From assembly GCA_900893395.1 (NCBI GenBank), contig CAAHFI010738033.1, positions 1 to 25,837 of the forward strand: 25,837 bases of DNA. The letters are read 5' to 3'. The DNA comes from Euglena gracilis. Its lineage: Eukaryota > Euglenozoa > Euglenophyceae > Euglenales > Euglenaceae. The notes beneath the pieces were generated by a model. It saw nothing but the letters and a program-made list of their open reading frames with translations. It did not search any database and had not been told where the DNA came from. Below, one piece after another: positions 9,537-18,391 of this stretch (position 1 is the first letter of the stretch; the number at the start of each line of letters is the position of its first letter). The translations under genes were made by a program, and so were the position numbers.

Positions 9537-12500
9537 CTGACCCTCCCCCCTTGGACTTGATGGATTGGAGGAGGGAGGAGGGGTGTACGCGTGCACCAAT
9601 GAGTCAGCAAGCTGTGTGCGGTTTCCCGTGCAATTTGCAAGCAGAACATCACTGACGAAGAGAGGGTCCTAGATCCGTCAAGAGTTTGTAAGGACACAGG
9701 CAGTGTGCATGCAAAACCTCCTGAACCCAAAAAGAGCATAGGAGATTGTGTGCGGGTTTCCGTGCAGCGCAGAAGAAGACGCACGTGTGCGGTTTCCCGC
9801 GTGCCAAGCCGTGGCTGCAAAACCCAGGGGCTGAAGAGCACATTGATAGGACACACTGAAGGGCACATTGATAGGACACACGCTGAAGGGGGGACCGTGT
9901 TGGGGGCGGTCGCGGCACGATCTCCTCAATCTCGTCCTCCGGTTCACCGGCGGCGGACTCGCGGGCGGCGGGGTGCGGGCCGTGCGCTTGCGGCCCGTCA
10001 CCGGGGTCTCCGGCGCCGGCGGCTCCTGCGCCGCTGCTGGCGGTGCGGCCGCGCCCTTCCGCAGCCCGGAGGGGGTGGAGGCCCCCTTGCGGCCCGCCGC
10101 CGCCGCGCCGCCGCTGGCCGACGGCTGCTTGGCCGGCGTCACCGGGGCCTCAGGCCTCCTTCGCGGCAGGGGCCCTCTCCTTCCCCTTCTCCTTCCCCTT
10201 GGCGGCCGGGGGGCCTTCTCCTTCTCCTTCTCCCTTGGCGGGGGTCTCCTTCTTGCCCCGCCCCTTGGCTGGCGGCGGGGGCGAGGGCTCCCGGCCCTTC
10301 TTCTCCGGCTCCTTCTTCTTTGGCCGGGGGGGCATGTCCTCCTCTTCCTTCTCCCCCTTCTCCTCCTCCTCCTCCAGCCCGCCCCGGCCGGAGACGTCCA
10401 GGGGCTCGTGGTGGGTGATGCGGTGGTGGACGTTGATGGCCACAGGGGCCACCACCCGGTGGGGTGGAAAACGAAGAAACCAGTCATAGCAACAGCCAAG
10501 CACACCGCTCCACGGGAATCCGCACGCGTGCACTGTGCGCGGGAAACCGCGTGCACGCTGTGCGTCACGTTCCGATGCTGTACTGACGGCTCATGCACGC
10601 AGAGTCGATACGGGCAAACGTCCCCCCCCCCCTCGTCTGGCCTGCACTGGGGTGGCGCCCTGATCCCACAGGATGGCCGGCTTCCCGTCGGCCACTTTGA
10701 TCTCGCGCTGCAGCTGGTCCACCCGCAGCTGCATCGCCTCGTCCGCCTCCTCCAGGAGGTCGGGGTCCCCCCAGATGACGCCGATGGGGACCTGCAGCCG
10801 GGTGGCGAGGTCCGCCGGGAGGGCGGCGTGGCGGGTGACCGCCAGCACCCAGTCGTGGGCCTCCACGTGCAGCCGCGCCAGCAGCCACCACGCCACCTCC
10901 ACCGGCAGGGTGGGCGGCCCCTCCCCCGCAGAGCTGTGTCTCACTTTCAGGCGGGAGGGATGAGGAGTGCGGGTCGAAAAGGGAATTGGGGAATTCACCC
11001 TGTGGAACTGAACGTCGTTCTTTCAGCAGAGGAAAGGAAGAACCACGAGAAGTGCACGGAAAACCGTTTAAATTGTAAAATTGTACCTGGACTGACAATC
11101 ATTTTGATGAACAGAATTGTACCAATACCTATAAACTGTGTGACTGTGACGTTGCTTTTTTGTTTGTTCGGTGTGAACAAAGCCCTGACCCTGTCCCACG
11201 AGGGTGATCTGCCGCGGCACCTGCGGGGGACGATGAAGGTGTGTCAACACCTCACGGCAGTGGAACATTGATCTTCTGAGTCACAGCATGGATCTTAAGA
11301 AACATTCGTGTGCACGGAGAGTATCCCGTGTGCGCAGGTGTGTGTATCAGTCCTGTGCGGATTCCCGTGCACTCCACAAAGTTGTGCGGATTCCCGTGTC
11401 CCCCCAAAAAAGAGAACGTTCTGTTGGTTTAAAAAAAAAGAAAAAACGAAACGAAGGGTGTGCACACCCGAAAGTCCGTCTTGCTGCTGAAGAGGGCGGT
11501 GACGGTGGTGATGTTGAAGAGGTAGGTGCGGTCCACGTTGGACTTCACCGGCCGGTGCAGGGTGACGTCCACACGACGCATCTCGTCGGGGACGTCCATG
11601 CCCTTCTGCAGCGTCTGCTGCAGGGCCCCGATGGCGAACGCCCGCCCCGTGGCCACGAACGGGACCCCGCGGCTCCACAGTCTCAGGAGCTCAGGGTGGA
11701 CGTCGGCGTCGCTCAGCCCGTCCGGGACCTCCACCACCACCGCGTCGACGTTCAGCTCCATGATCTCCCGCGGCATCCCCGCGGTGGGGTGGAGGGGGAC
11801 CACGTGCGCCAGGCGGGACGGCTCGGGACTCTCCCCACGCTCCGCCGCTTCCGCCCTTCTTCGCCCCCGGGTGGACCGGCTGCCCGCCCGCGGAGAGCCA
11901 GCCTCAAACAGCTCCCCCTCCCCAGACGTGGGCTGACTGGGGGACCCCTCCGCCTCCTCCCGGCTGCTGCCGGCCGCCGCTGTGGCCGCCCCGCGCCGAC
12001 CGCCGCCACCGCTGAGGTCCAGGGTGCAGAAGCGGCCCCCGTACCGCACCGTGGGCTCGGCGAGCGGCTGGGCCAGCCGCGCCCGCAGGGGGCGTAGCGC
12101 TCAGTCCCCCACAGGGGGGAGCGGAGGACCGCCTCCCGCGGTGGCCGGCCTCAGGACCCCCCGAACCTCAGACATCACAGGGAGAATCCTGAGCCAGGAC
12201 ACACAAAAAACGAAACAGCTGCACTCCGTGACATTCTAATGTGACTTGTGATATTTCAGGCGGGTTCCCGTGTAAAAACAACCATGTGCAACTAACCAAA
12301 GGTAAAGGGAAAAAGTGCACACACACGTCCTGGATAGTCCTGCGCACGGGTGCTGGGCCGACCAGCGCCAGTTGGTACCGGTGAGCGGCACCTTGATGTC
12401 CGCGCTGTCCATGCTCTGCTCCAGGCTGGGCACCATGGCCAGGGTACCTGAGCACGAGAACGGTGACATCAGCAAAGAATCCCATCACTACACACGCTTC

Positions 12501-14444
12501 CATGTACAAGCGTCTTTCCACGGAAACCCGCCTGAGAATCACAACCTTAAAAAGAAAACGTGTGGCCACAGAGTGCGGAAGACAGCGCAGAGTAGACATA
12601 CGGCGGGTCGGGTGGACGTGGTGAAGGTCCGGGTGCATCAGCAGCCACGTCCACGTGCGGCGGCGGATCAGCGTCCCCACCACCGCCTTGACGGCGGAGT
12701 GCCATTCCTCCCCCGTCACATTCCACCCCAGCGCGCATTGTGTGGTGTGCGGTTTACCGCGTACTGTCTCTGTATCCACTCGAACAGTAAAACTGGTTCA
12801 ACTGTCCCCCGTATGATCACAGTTTCCTTGTGTGCGTGCGCCTGTGTGTGTCTGTCTGTGTGAAAGTGCGGGCAGAGTCCCAACAGAGACAGACAGTGAA
12901 ATGGACATCCGAACCAGCCGCACCGTCGTCGCCTTCGCCGCCTCGTCCAGCATCTCCCTCGTCAGGGCGACGTAGTCCTGCGGGTCGTACAGCTGCTCGA
13001 TCGCCTTGAACGCGTACGGGGACAGCGCCGCCGCCACCCCCGTCGTGGGGCGCGCCTCCAGCGCCCGCACCGCCTCCACCACCGGCCGCCCGCTGTGCAG
13101 CAGCCACTCCGCCAGCGGCTGCATCGACTTCACCCAGTTGTCCTGCACAGAGGAGGTCAGGGAGAGTTGGGGGGGGGGGGGGGGGTGAGTGATGTGTACG
13201 TGATAGCTGGAATATCAAAGGACAGGGTGCGCGCACTCACTCTCCCTCTGACAAGCAAAAAGAAAGGAAGCAGGCCATCTCGGCGGGAATCCGTGCATTG
13301 CATCAAATAGAAAACAGCGCACACGGAAATCCGCGCACACACCATCTTGCCGTGGGACGCCTCCGTGCACCCCGTCTTCACGTACACCCGCTTCAGCAGC
13401 TCCGTCCGGTTCACCGTCAGGCGGGCGGCGGTCCCCGCCTCGCCGTCCGGCACCGCCCCCGGCCGCTCCCGCTCCACCTCCCGCTCCAGCCACTCCACCC
13501 GCTGGCTGAGGGACATCTCCCTCACCGTCCCGTCCCGGGCTTGCATGCTCCCCGCCACGCGCTGCCTCTCCTCGAGGCTGGCCGACCCCAGCACCGTGTG
13601 GCAGTTGAACCACTCGGTCCACTGCGGCGCCGGCCGCGCGTCGGCCACCGCCGCGTCCGCCACCTGGGTGGCCGCCAGGAAGCGGTGCTGCCCGCTCAGG
13701 ATGACGAACTTCCCCGTCGCTGTGACAACAGGGAGGACAACAGTGCCACTGAGTTTGTTCAGGTGCACGGATTCCCGCCTGGATCACCACCCCAAATCAA
13801 AAAAAGTACAAACGGTGTACATTTCATTATTCGTCATTTGGGAAGCATCCGCCGCCATTTACAACATCCATGAATACAGACAGGCTGGCCTACTATGCTG
13901 ATAGAAACAAAACACACCCTGCTCCGGCCACACCACGAAGCTCAGGGCCCCCACCGGCGGGTTCTCCGTGAACGCCTTGACGAGGCTGTCCACGTGGGCC
14001 TTTTCGACCCGCCGCACCTGCCCTCGCGTGAGGGTCTCGTCCAGCACCAACACGTCAAGGCGCGGAGGCTGTCTGGCTCTCCAGGGTTTCAGCTGAAAGT
14101 TCTGAACGGACAACTGCACAGGATGTCTGATGCACGCGCACGCCAAACACAAATCTGAGCGGTTTGCACGGAAACCCGCACAGCTGTAGAAACCAAAGGA
14201 CGTCAATGACACTGAAACAAACTGGGTGAGTGTCGTCCAAAAACGGAGTGACTTCTCCTGTACTTTCCAAAACATCCCAGGAATGAGGAACCGTCAAACA
14301 CCCTCGGACGATTGTACGGCAAAAAAAAAGAGAACCACACAAGCCAGCTCCAGACCCCCTCCGGACACGGGCCAGCGGGGTCGGGGTCTTCGACACCAGC
14401 TCCGTCGCCGAGCGAGTGGGCGCCGTGGGCTTCCGGGCTGCCAT
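9483..14444 (-). CDS. Gene 2: multi-exon gene with N-terminal ParB-like domain (element B)
   Basis: This is a spliced gene of about ten exons read leftward. Approximate exons on the minus strand are 14444-14356, 14092-13918, 13719-13343, 13142-12915, 12707-12602, 12447-12350, 12092-11468, 10933-10648, 10515-9890 (the frame changes inside this one) and 9536-9483, which ends in a TGA stop. Reading phases fit across the joints 13918/13719, 13343/13142, 12915/12707 and 12602/12447, which supports a real gene. A poly-T plus TAG acceptor lies just before the first ATG, so an upstream exon, or a join to gene 1, is possible. The ParB-like part is recognised. The central domains are not. The tail is rich in Lys, Glu and Pro. 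ParB proteins bind short palindromes, and the element is full of them, so a DNA-binding role is inferred. Confidence 0.6.
9890..10515 (-). CDS. Gene 2 C-terminal charged tail
   Basis: It begins near RVVAPVAINVHHRITHH and DVSGRGGL, then runs into low-complexity EEEEEKGEKEEED, PPRPKKKEPEKKG and KGKEKGKERAP, and in a neighbouring frame an Ala/Pro/Thr-rich stretch with VTGRKRTARTPPP. Basic clusters could serve for nuclear entry or DNA contact. The frame changes once inside the tail. With so much repeat-like GC sequence an intron or an assembly slip is equally possible. The long plus-strand open frame across this region (9868-11271) is a shadow of the GC bias. Confidence 0.4.
10648..10933 (-). CDS. 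Gene 2 exon 9, unrecognised
   Basis: The acceptor ends GACACAG. The reading frame runs SAGEGPPTLPVEVAWWLLAR, then HDWVLAVTRHAALPADLA, QVPIGVIWGDPDLLEEADEA, then a coiled helix LRVDQLQREIKV and KPAILWDQGATP before a GTGCAG donor. The composition and alternating hydrophobic pattern look like real protein. A possible 33-base micro-exon (VPRQITLVGQ) lies between this and exon 7 at about 11190-11223. The family is unknown. Confidence 0.48.
11468..12092 (-). CDS. Gene 2 exon 7, unrecognised
   Basis: The frame has no stop from about 12092 to a GTGTGC donor at 11467. It begins LRPLRARLAQPLAEPTVRYG, has a Ser/Glu/Arg-rich linker, then a folded-looking part with LNVDAVVVEVPDGLSDADV, LLRLWSRGVPFVATG, GALQQTLQKGMDVPDEMRR and VDRTYLFNITTVTALFSSKT. 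LWSRGVPFVATG loosely recalls the entry strand of JmjC/cupin proteins, but I see no metal-binding HxD, so I make no call. GC is very high. The overlapping plus-strand frame (11288-12097) is a shadow. Confidence 0.5.
12350..12707 (-). CDS. Gene 2 exons 5 and 6, unrecognised
   Basis: Exon 5 (about 12707-12602) reads EWHSAVKAVVGTLIRRRTWT and WLLMHPDLHHVHPTR, then a GTATGT donor. Exon 6 (from 12447 after a CTCAG acceptor) reads TLAMVPSLEQSMDSADIKVP and LTGTNWRW, and its phase matches exon 5. Its 3' limit is uncertain, between about 12363 and 12327. I do not recognise a family. Confidence 0.42.
12915..13142 (-). CDS. Gene 2 exon 4, helical, unrecognised
   Basis: This is a 228-base exon (76 codons) with an acceptor ending TGTGCAG. 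It begins DNWVKSMQPLAEWLLHSG and contains SPYAFKAIEQLYDP and VALTREMLDEAAKATTV. It appears all-helical. It follows the ParB-like exon in phase and may correspond to the helical domain that follows the N-terminal domain in ParB proteins, which is an inference only. Confidence 0.5.
13343..14092 (-). CDS. Gene 2 ParB-like domain exons
   Basis: Two exons (14092-13918 and 13719-13343) join in phase. The first gives LDVLVLDETLTRGQVRRV, then a helix-like stretch and LVKAFTENPPVGALSFVVW. The second opens ATGKFVILSGQHRFLAATQV. This order (strand, L..aF.eNpPvgaLsVV, then a GQHRf.AA motif) is the N-terminal ParB fold, where GQHR corresponds to the GERR motif of bacterial ParB. It is not sulfiredoxin, because the GCHR cysteine is missing. 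The rest of the second exon has a helical stretch with SLSQRVEWLEREVERE and TELLKRVYVKTG. The bacterial ENxQR motif is not evident. Among eukaryotic features this is the most confident family call in the window. Confidence 0.68.
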
Positions 14445-14699
14445 CAGAGGTCTAAAAAAACGAGGCAGCGTGAAAACAGCCGAAATAAGGAAATTCAGGT
14501 CAGAAACAGTCCCCACGCAAACACTTTTGTGAATATAAATAAGCAGAAAATCTGGGACAGTCAGTTCAATCAAAAAATAATTGTCATTAAAGGAAACACA
14601 GCAGTGACCACTCCGCAGAGCACCCCCTTTTGGCTGGGTGGAGAATGCTTTTGCACGGAAACCCGCCCGCCACCCCCGTCATTTCTGAAACAAACCCTC

Positions 14700-16065
14700 A
14701 CCCTCGCTCTGAAGGCCTCCAGCTGACTCCCTGATATACAGAAGGTTCAGGACCACGTACAAAGACCGGGGTCCGGCAGGGACACACCGCCGCTGGGGAC
14801 AGACTGAGGTCCTCATCCGAGGAGGAGGACCCGACGACGTCGGGCGGCTGCTCAGCAGCTCCCCCAGACTGCCGAGGCCGTCTGAGGCCGCCGGGGAGAC
14901 GTACCCCTCGGACAGCGTGCCCGGCGGCTCGTACAGCGACTCCGCTGTACTGGGCGGCTCGTACAGGCTCTCCGCCTCGGGCAGCTCCAGCGCCGGCCAT
15001 CCCGGTTGAACCGCAGGCGGCTGCACCACCGCCGCCACGGCCGCGGAGGAACTGGGCTCCTCCGGGGTGAACCGCACGCGGCCCTCCGCCGGGGACTCCT
15101 CGCAGGCCTCATCACCCCGGCGGTGCAGGTTCCGCTGCTGCGCGGGTTTCCGCACGGGCCGCCGCCTCTGCGCGGGTTTCCGCCTGCCCGCTGGTCGCCG
15201 TTCGACGTCCCCCGGGGCGTGGGGCTGCGGCGCCGCCGCTGCCGCTGGTGGAGGAAGTTGTCCATCGCCCGCTGGCGACGGGCGAACTCCTGGGGGTCCA
15301 CCGGCCCGACGTTCTCCCGCATCCAGACCAGGATGTCGGGGGTCAGGGCCCGGCCGCTCACCAGTCAGGAGGGAGGTCCGCATCAGGGCCTCCAGCGCCC
15401 GGACGTCCACGATCTCCGGCAGGATGGGCGGGGACCCCCACCGGGGGAACTCCACCTCGGGGCGTCCACCCAGGCGACCCGCGTGGCGTCCACCCGGCGG
15501 GGGAAGGGGCGGCCCTCGGGGTGGTCCGCCAGCTGGCGCACCCGGCGGGTCATCTCGGCGACCAGCCCAGCCGCAGGGAACCCCGGCTGGCGTGCGGCGC
15601 CCCCGACGGCGGCGGCAGGCCGAGGAACAGCTGCAGGGTGCCCCGGAAGTCCGTGACGTACGGCGACCGACGGCAGGCACCCGACAGGCGCGACAGCATC
15701 GCCTCGCCGGCCTCCTCCACGAAGACGCACCCGGGCAGGCGGGACATCCACGGCTGCCAGGTCAGCAGGGCCAGGGAGATGGTCCGCATGTACTCCGAGG
15801 GGAGGCCATGCGGACTCATGGCCCGCTCGAGGTGGGCCTGCAGGACCAGGCAGCGCTCCAGCACCTGCCGCGCCGTCTCCCCCTTCACCTCGTCGTCGGG
15901 GCGGCCGCGCCAGGTGCACTGCCGCACCTTGAAGCCGAGGTGGAGGAGGGCCGGCAGGAAGAAGGTGAGGAGGCGGTGCAGCCCCAGGAGCAGCTGCGGG
16001 CCGTACGCGTCGGCCGCAGTGGGGGCGGAGACGTGCACGCGCTGGCTCTCCTCCCGGAGACGATC
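14700..16065 (-). CDS. Gene 1 exon 3 and C-terminal region
   Basis: It begins EDRLREESQRVHV. The core has LLTFFLPALLHLGFKVRQCT, GRPDDEVKGETARQVLERC, HLERAMSPHGLPSEYM and CVFVEEAGEAMLSRLSG, and GTLQLFLGLPPPSG. It then changes frame to EMTRRVRQLADHPEGRPFPR, and again to EVEFPRWGSPPILPEIVDV. A helical LTPDILVWMRENVGP part leads to an Arg-rich segment encoded partly by two palindromes (about 15138-15190) and an acidic/Pro tail with a repeated ESLYEPP motif. The first frame change occurs at the same place in the C copy, so a short unrecognised intron or shared ancestral change is likely. Confidence 0.5.
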
Positions 16066-17940
16066 CTCCAGGTGGCGTCAGAGTGACAGATGGGCTTCGA
16101 AGTGTCTTCACCCACCAGAGGAACAGAGAGGCTGACAAGCTGGCCTGCGTGACCTATCACCAGGGTCCTTTACGCGGGTTTCCGCACAAAGCGGACAGAC
16201 TGTGACGGACAGATGGGAGAGATGTGACACCGACTGACACGACATGACTGTGCGGATAACCGCACAAACATTGGCCGATGTACCAGGTGCAGCCTGAAAG
16301 CAGCCAGCTTGGGCAGTGGTCACCCTGGCTGGGGCAGCACGTCGGCCCGGGTCAACAGGAGGCTGGCGAACAGCTTCTCCATGTACAGCACCTTCCGGTG
16401 CGACCGCAGGGACGTCGTCAGCTGCCGGCTGCCCCCGGCGCCAACCGGCACCTCCAGGTGGGCCAGCACCGGGAAGAACGCCCGGTACACCACCGTCACC
16501 GTGTGCTTGTAGGCATGCCAGATGCCGTACAGCAGGGGGACGTTGGCGAGGTGCTCCCCCATCCGGAAGCGCAGCGCCGGGGCCGAGTAGAGGAGGCGGA
16601 GGATGCGGTAGTGGATGTTCTCATCCACCAGGAGGGGCAGCTGGCGGCCCGACCGCGCCTGCAGCTGCAGCACGGTCTCCAGGAGCTGGAGGAGGTCCCG
16701 GTTCGAGCTGACCGTCTGCTCGGTCAGGGAGAAGGGCCTCCACCGCAGCGACCGCATCGCGTCCCGCTGCATGTCCAGCGGGACGCGGACGTTGTCCACC
16801 GAGAGCTCCGCCCGGTGGAGGCCGCGCACCGCCTGGTGCAGCTTCTTCGCCGACTGCAGGCACAGGTCGGCCGCCCAGCGGAGGTGCTGCACCACCGTCC
16901 CGAACTCCGGGTGGCCCGTGGACACGGGGAACGTCACGGACCGCGTCAAAGTCCCCTGACGAGTCCGCAGGGGGTCGATCTGCAGCAGTCACCACACAGA
17001 GGGCCTGCTCACTGAGCCAACCAGGTACGTGTACGCATACACAACCCTGAAGTGTGCGGGTTTCCGTACAAACCAACACTGATTACACGGAAACCCGCAC
17101 AAACGCGTCTGACAACCACCTTTGTACTTAACCCTGTACACACCTTGGGGGATGTTCAGCTTGTTTTCACCAGTGTCACCGTTCACCTGTCCCTTGTCAC
17201 CAACTGTGTCACCCCGACTTGTGGGGTTCTTGAGCAGTTCATTCATTCAGTGCATTTTAGACAGAACATTCCCAGGCGGAAAACCGCGCACGTCTTGTCA
17301 TGCACGGATGGTCATCGTCAGGCCCACTTCGCCAACAGCAGAAGGCAGAGTAGGCACCCTGAACCCAGGGCGGTGACGTTGCGGCTGTAGCTGGGCTGGG
17401 TGGGGTCCGTGCCCCACCGCAGCCAGCAGAAGTTGTCCAGCCACAGCACGCACTGGTGGCCGTCCAACGCCCGCAGCACCGCGTCCCGGGCCCTTCGCGC
17501 CCGCTCCCGCACCAGCTCCTCCGTGGGGCCCACCAGACCGGCGGGCCGCAGCAGCCGACGGGTAGCGCGGGGCAGGTCCTGCAGCGTCTGCTGCGCCGGG
17601 GCGGGGGCCAGGGCGGCCGCCGGCGTGACCAGCTCGCCGAAGGGCACGGCCAGCCGTCGCAGCGTCCGCCACAGCGCCAGCAGCCCGTCGGTGAAGCGGG
17701 CCATCCACATCGGCCGCTCGGACGGGGGCCGGGTGTACTCCCGCCGCACCTCCCGCAGGCTGCGACGGGACCGGCGGTTGGCCCTGACGGCCAGGCCCGT
17801 CTCCACCAGGTTGAGGGCTCCCAGGTGGCCTCTTCGGAGGGCGTCGTCCAGGATCGCCCAACCATCCGCCGGGGGGCGCCGGCAAGGTACCCCCGCAGCT
17901 GGTCCAGCTGCAACACCAGCGTCTCAGACGAGGCGGCCAT
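14700..17940 (-). CDS. Gene 1: candidate RNase H-fold transposase (element B)
   Basis: This is a spliced minus-strand gene. Its start MAASSETLV has a good context (AAAATGG). Exon 1 is about 17940-17358, exon 2 about 16955-16321, exon 3 about 16065-15500, then a C-terminal stretch to about 14700. Motifs in order are VLWLDNFCWLRWGTDP (about 17410-17445), LLVDENIHYRIL (16600-16630), LLYGIWHAYKHTVTVVYRAF (16475-16535) and CVFVEEAGEAMLSRL (15684-15730). The spacing D, D, H-x3-H, E recalls KDZ-type DDE transposases, whose first motif is also DxNF-like. This is motif reasoning only. The exon 1 frame changes once in its N-terminal part relative to the C copy, and the third exon changes frame twice. 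All four motifs recur in element C, which argues for past selection on protein. Confidence 0.6.
15138..15190. repeat. Two B-family palindromes inside a coding stretch
   Basis: TGCGCGGGTTTCCGCACG and TGCGCGGGTTTCCGCCTG lie 32 bases apart. Read on the minus strand they encode RRKPAQ and VRKPAQ within the Arg-rich part of gene 1. This shows that the palindrome can insert into, or be tolerated in, protein-coding DNA. Confidence 0.75.
16321..16955 (-). CDS. Gene 1 exon 2 with VDENIHY and GIWHAYKH motifs
   Basis: After a CGTCAG acceptor the frame runs without stops for about 210 residues: TLTRSVTFPVSTGHPEFG, a helical region HLRWAADLCLQSAKKLH, VPLDMQRDAMRSLRWRPFSL, then LPLLVDENIHYRILRLLY, LLYGIWHAYKHTVTVVYR and LRSHRKVLYMEKLFASLLL. 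The C copy keeps the acceptor (ACGACAG), RTRSVTFPVSPGHPE, the VDENIHY motif and the final LRSHRKVLYMEKLFASLLL almost unchanged. This is the best conserved exon of the gene and the clearest sign of coding. Confidence 0.65.
17358..17940 (-). CDS. Gene 1 exon 1 with LWLDNF motif
   Basis: The N-terminus VLQLDQLRGYLAG aligns with VLNIRGLRAYLQR of the C copy. It continues in a neighbouring frame with VETGLAVRANRRSRRSLREV (C: VRLNRRSRRTVEVV), LLALWRTLRRLAVP, DLPRATRRLLRPAGLVGPTE and HQCVLWLDNFCWLRWGTDP. The last motif is identical to the C copy. The next residues, the NVTALG segment, approach a GGTGCC donor. A B-family palindrome lies about 35 bases upstream of the ATG. Confidence 0.58.
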
Positions 17941-17973
17941 TTTTTTTTTGCACAGTCTGAGACAACGGAGAGA

Positions 17974-17993
17974 GAGTGTGCGGATTACCGCGC
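17974..17993. promoter_or_regulatory. Palindrome just upstream of gene 1 start
   Basis: GTGTGCGGATTACCGCGC lies about 35 bases before the ATG at 17940. In element C a GAAGCGG palindrome (23478-23500) sits about 47 bases before the start of the homologous gene. A role as operator is inferred from this shared placing. Confidence 0.4.
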
Positions 17994-18391
17994 AGCAGAG
18001 GGTGCGTGAGTGAGTCAGGGACACAATGTAGACACATCTACTGTACATGCTGAACACTGTTTTCAGTGAATGGACAAAGACCACTCACGTATGTACAGTT
18101 TCAACCGTGTTTCACCCACGTGTGGGCAGTGAAGCAGTGTCATATCGTCGTGCGACAAGGGCTCAGTCCTTTACACGGGAATCCGCACAACACTGCACTG
18201 TGTTTGATTCAAATCTGTCATCGTAGCACACTGTGTTGTACCACACACCGCAGCCATTGTAGACCGCTTCTACGCGGGTTTCCGCACAACTGGTGGGAAC
18301 ATCGCAATGACTGTTCTTCCTTTGCTATACCTCCCTCACCGAACTGTTTGCGTTTGATTCTGCGCTGTTGTGCGGGTTCCCGTGTAAAGCC

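Noticed and set aside
9868-11271. Plus-strand open frame of 467 codons
   Set aside because: It is antisense to gene 2 exons that join in phase, is dominated by Arg/Leu/Pro runs from GC bias, and has no conserved counterpart.
11468-12092. JmjC or TET/JBP-type oxygenase in gene 2
   Set aside because: Only LWSRGVPFVATG looks similar, and no HxD...H metal site could be found in this exon or the next.
13719-14092. Sulfiredoxin instead of ParB
   Set aside because: The catalytic cysteine of the sulfiredoxin GCHR motif is replaced by Gln (GQHR), and the upstream strand pattern fits ParB.
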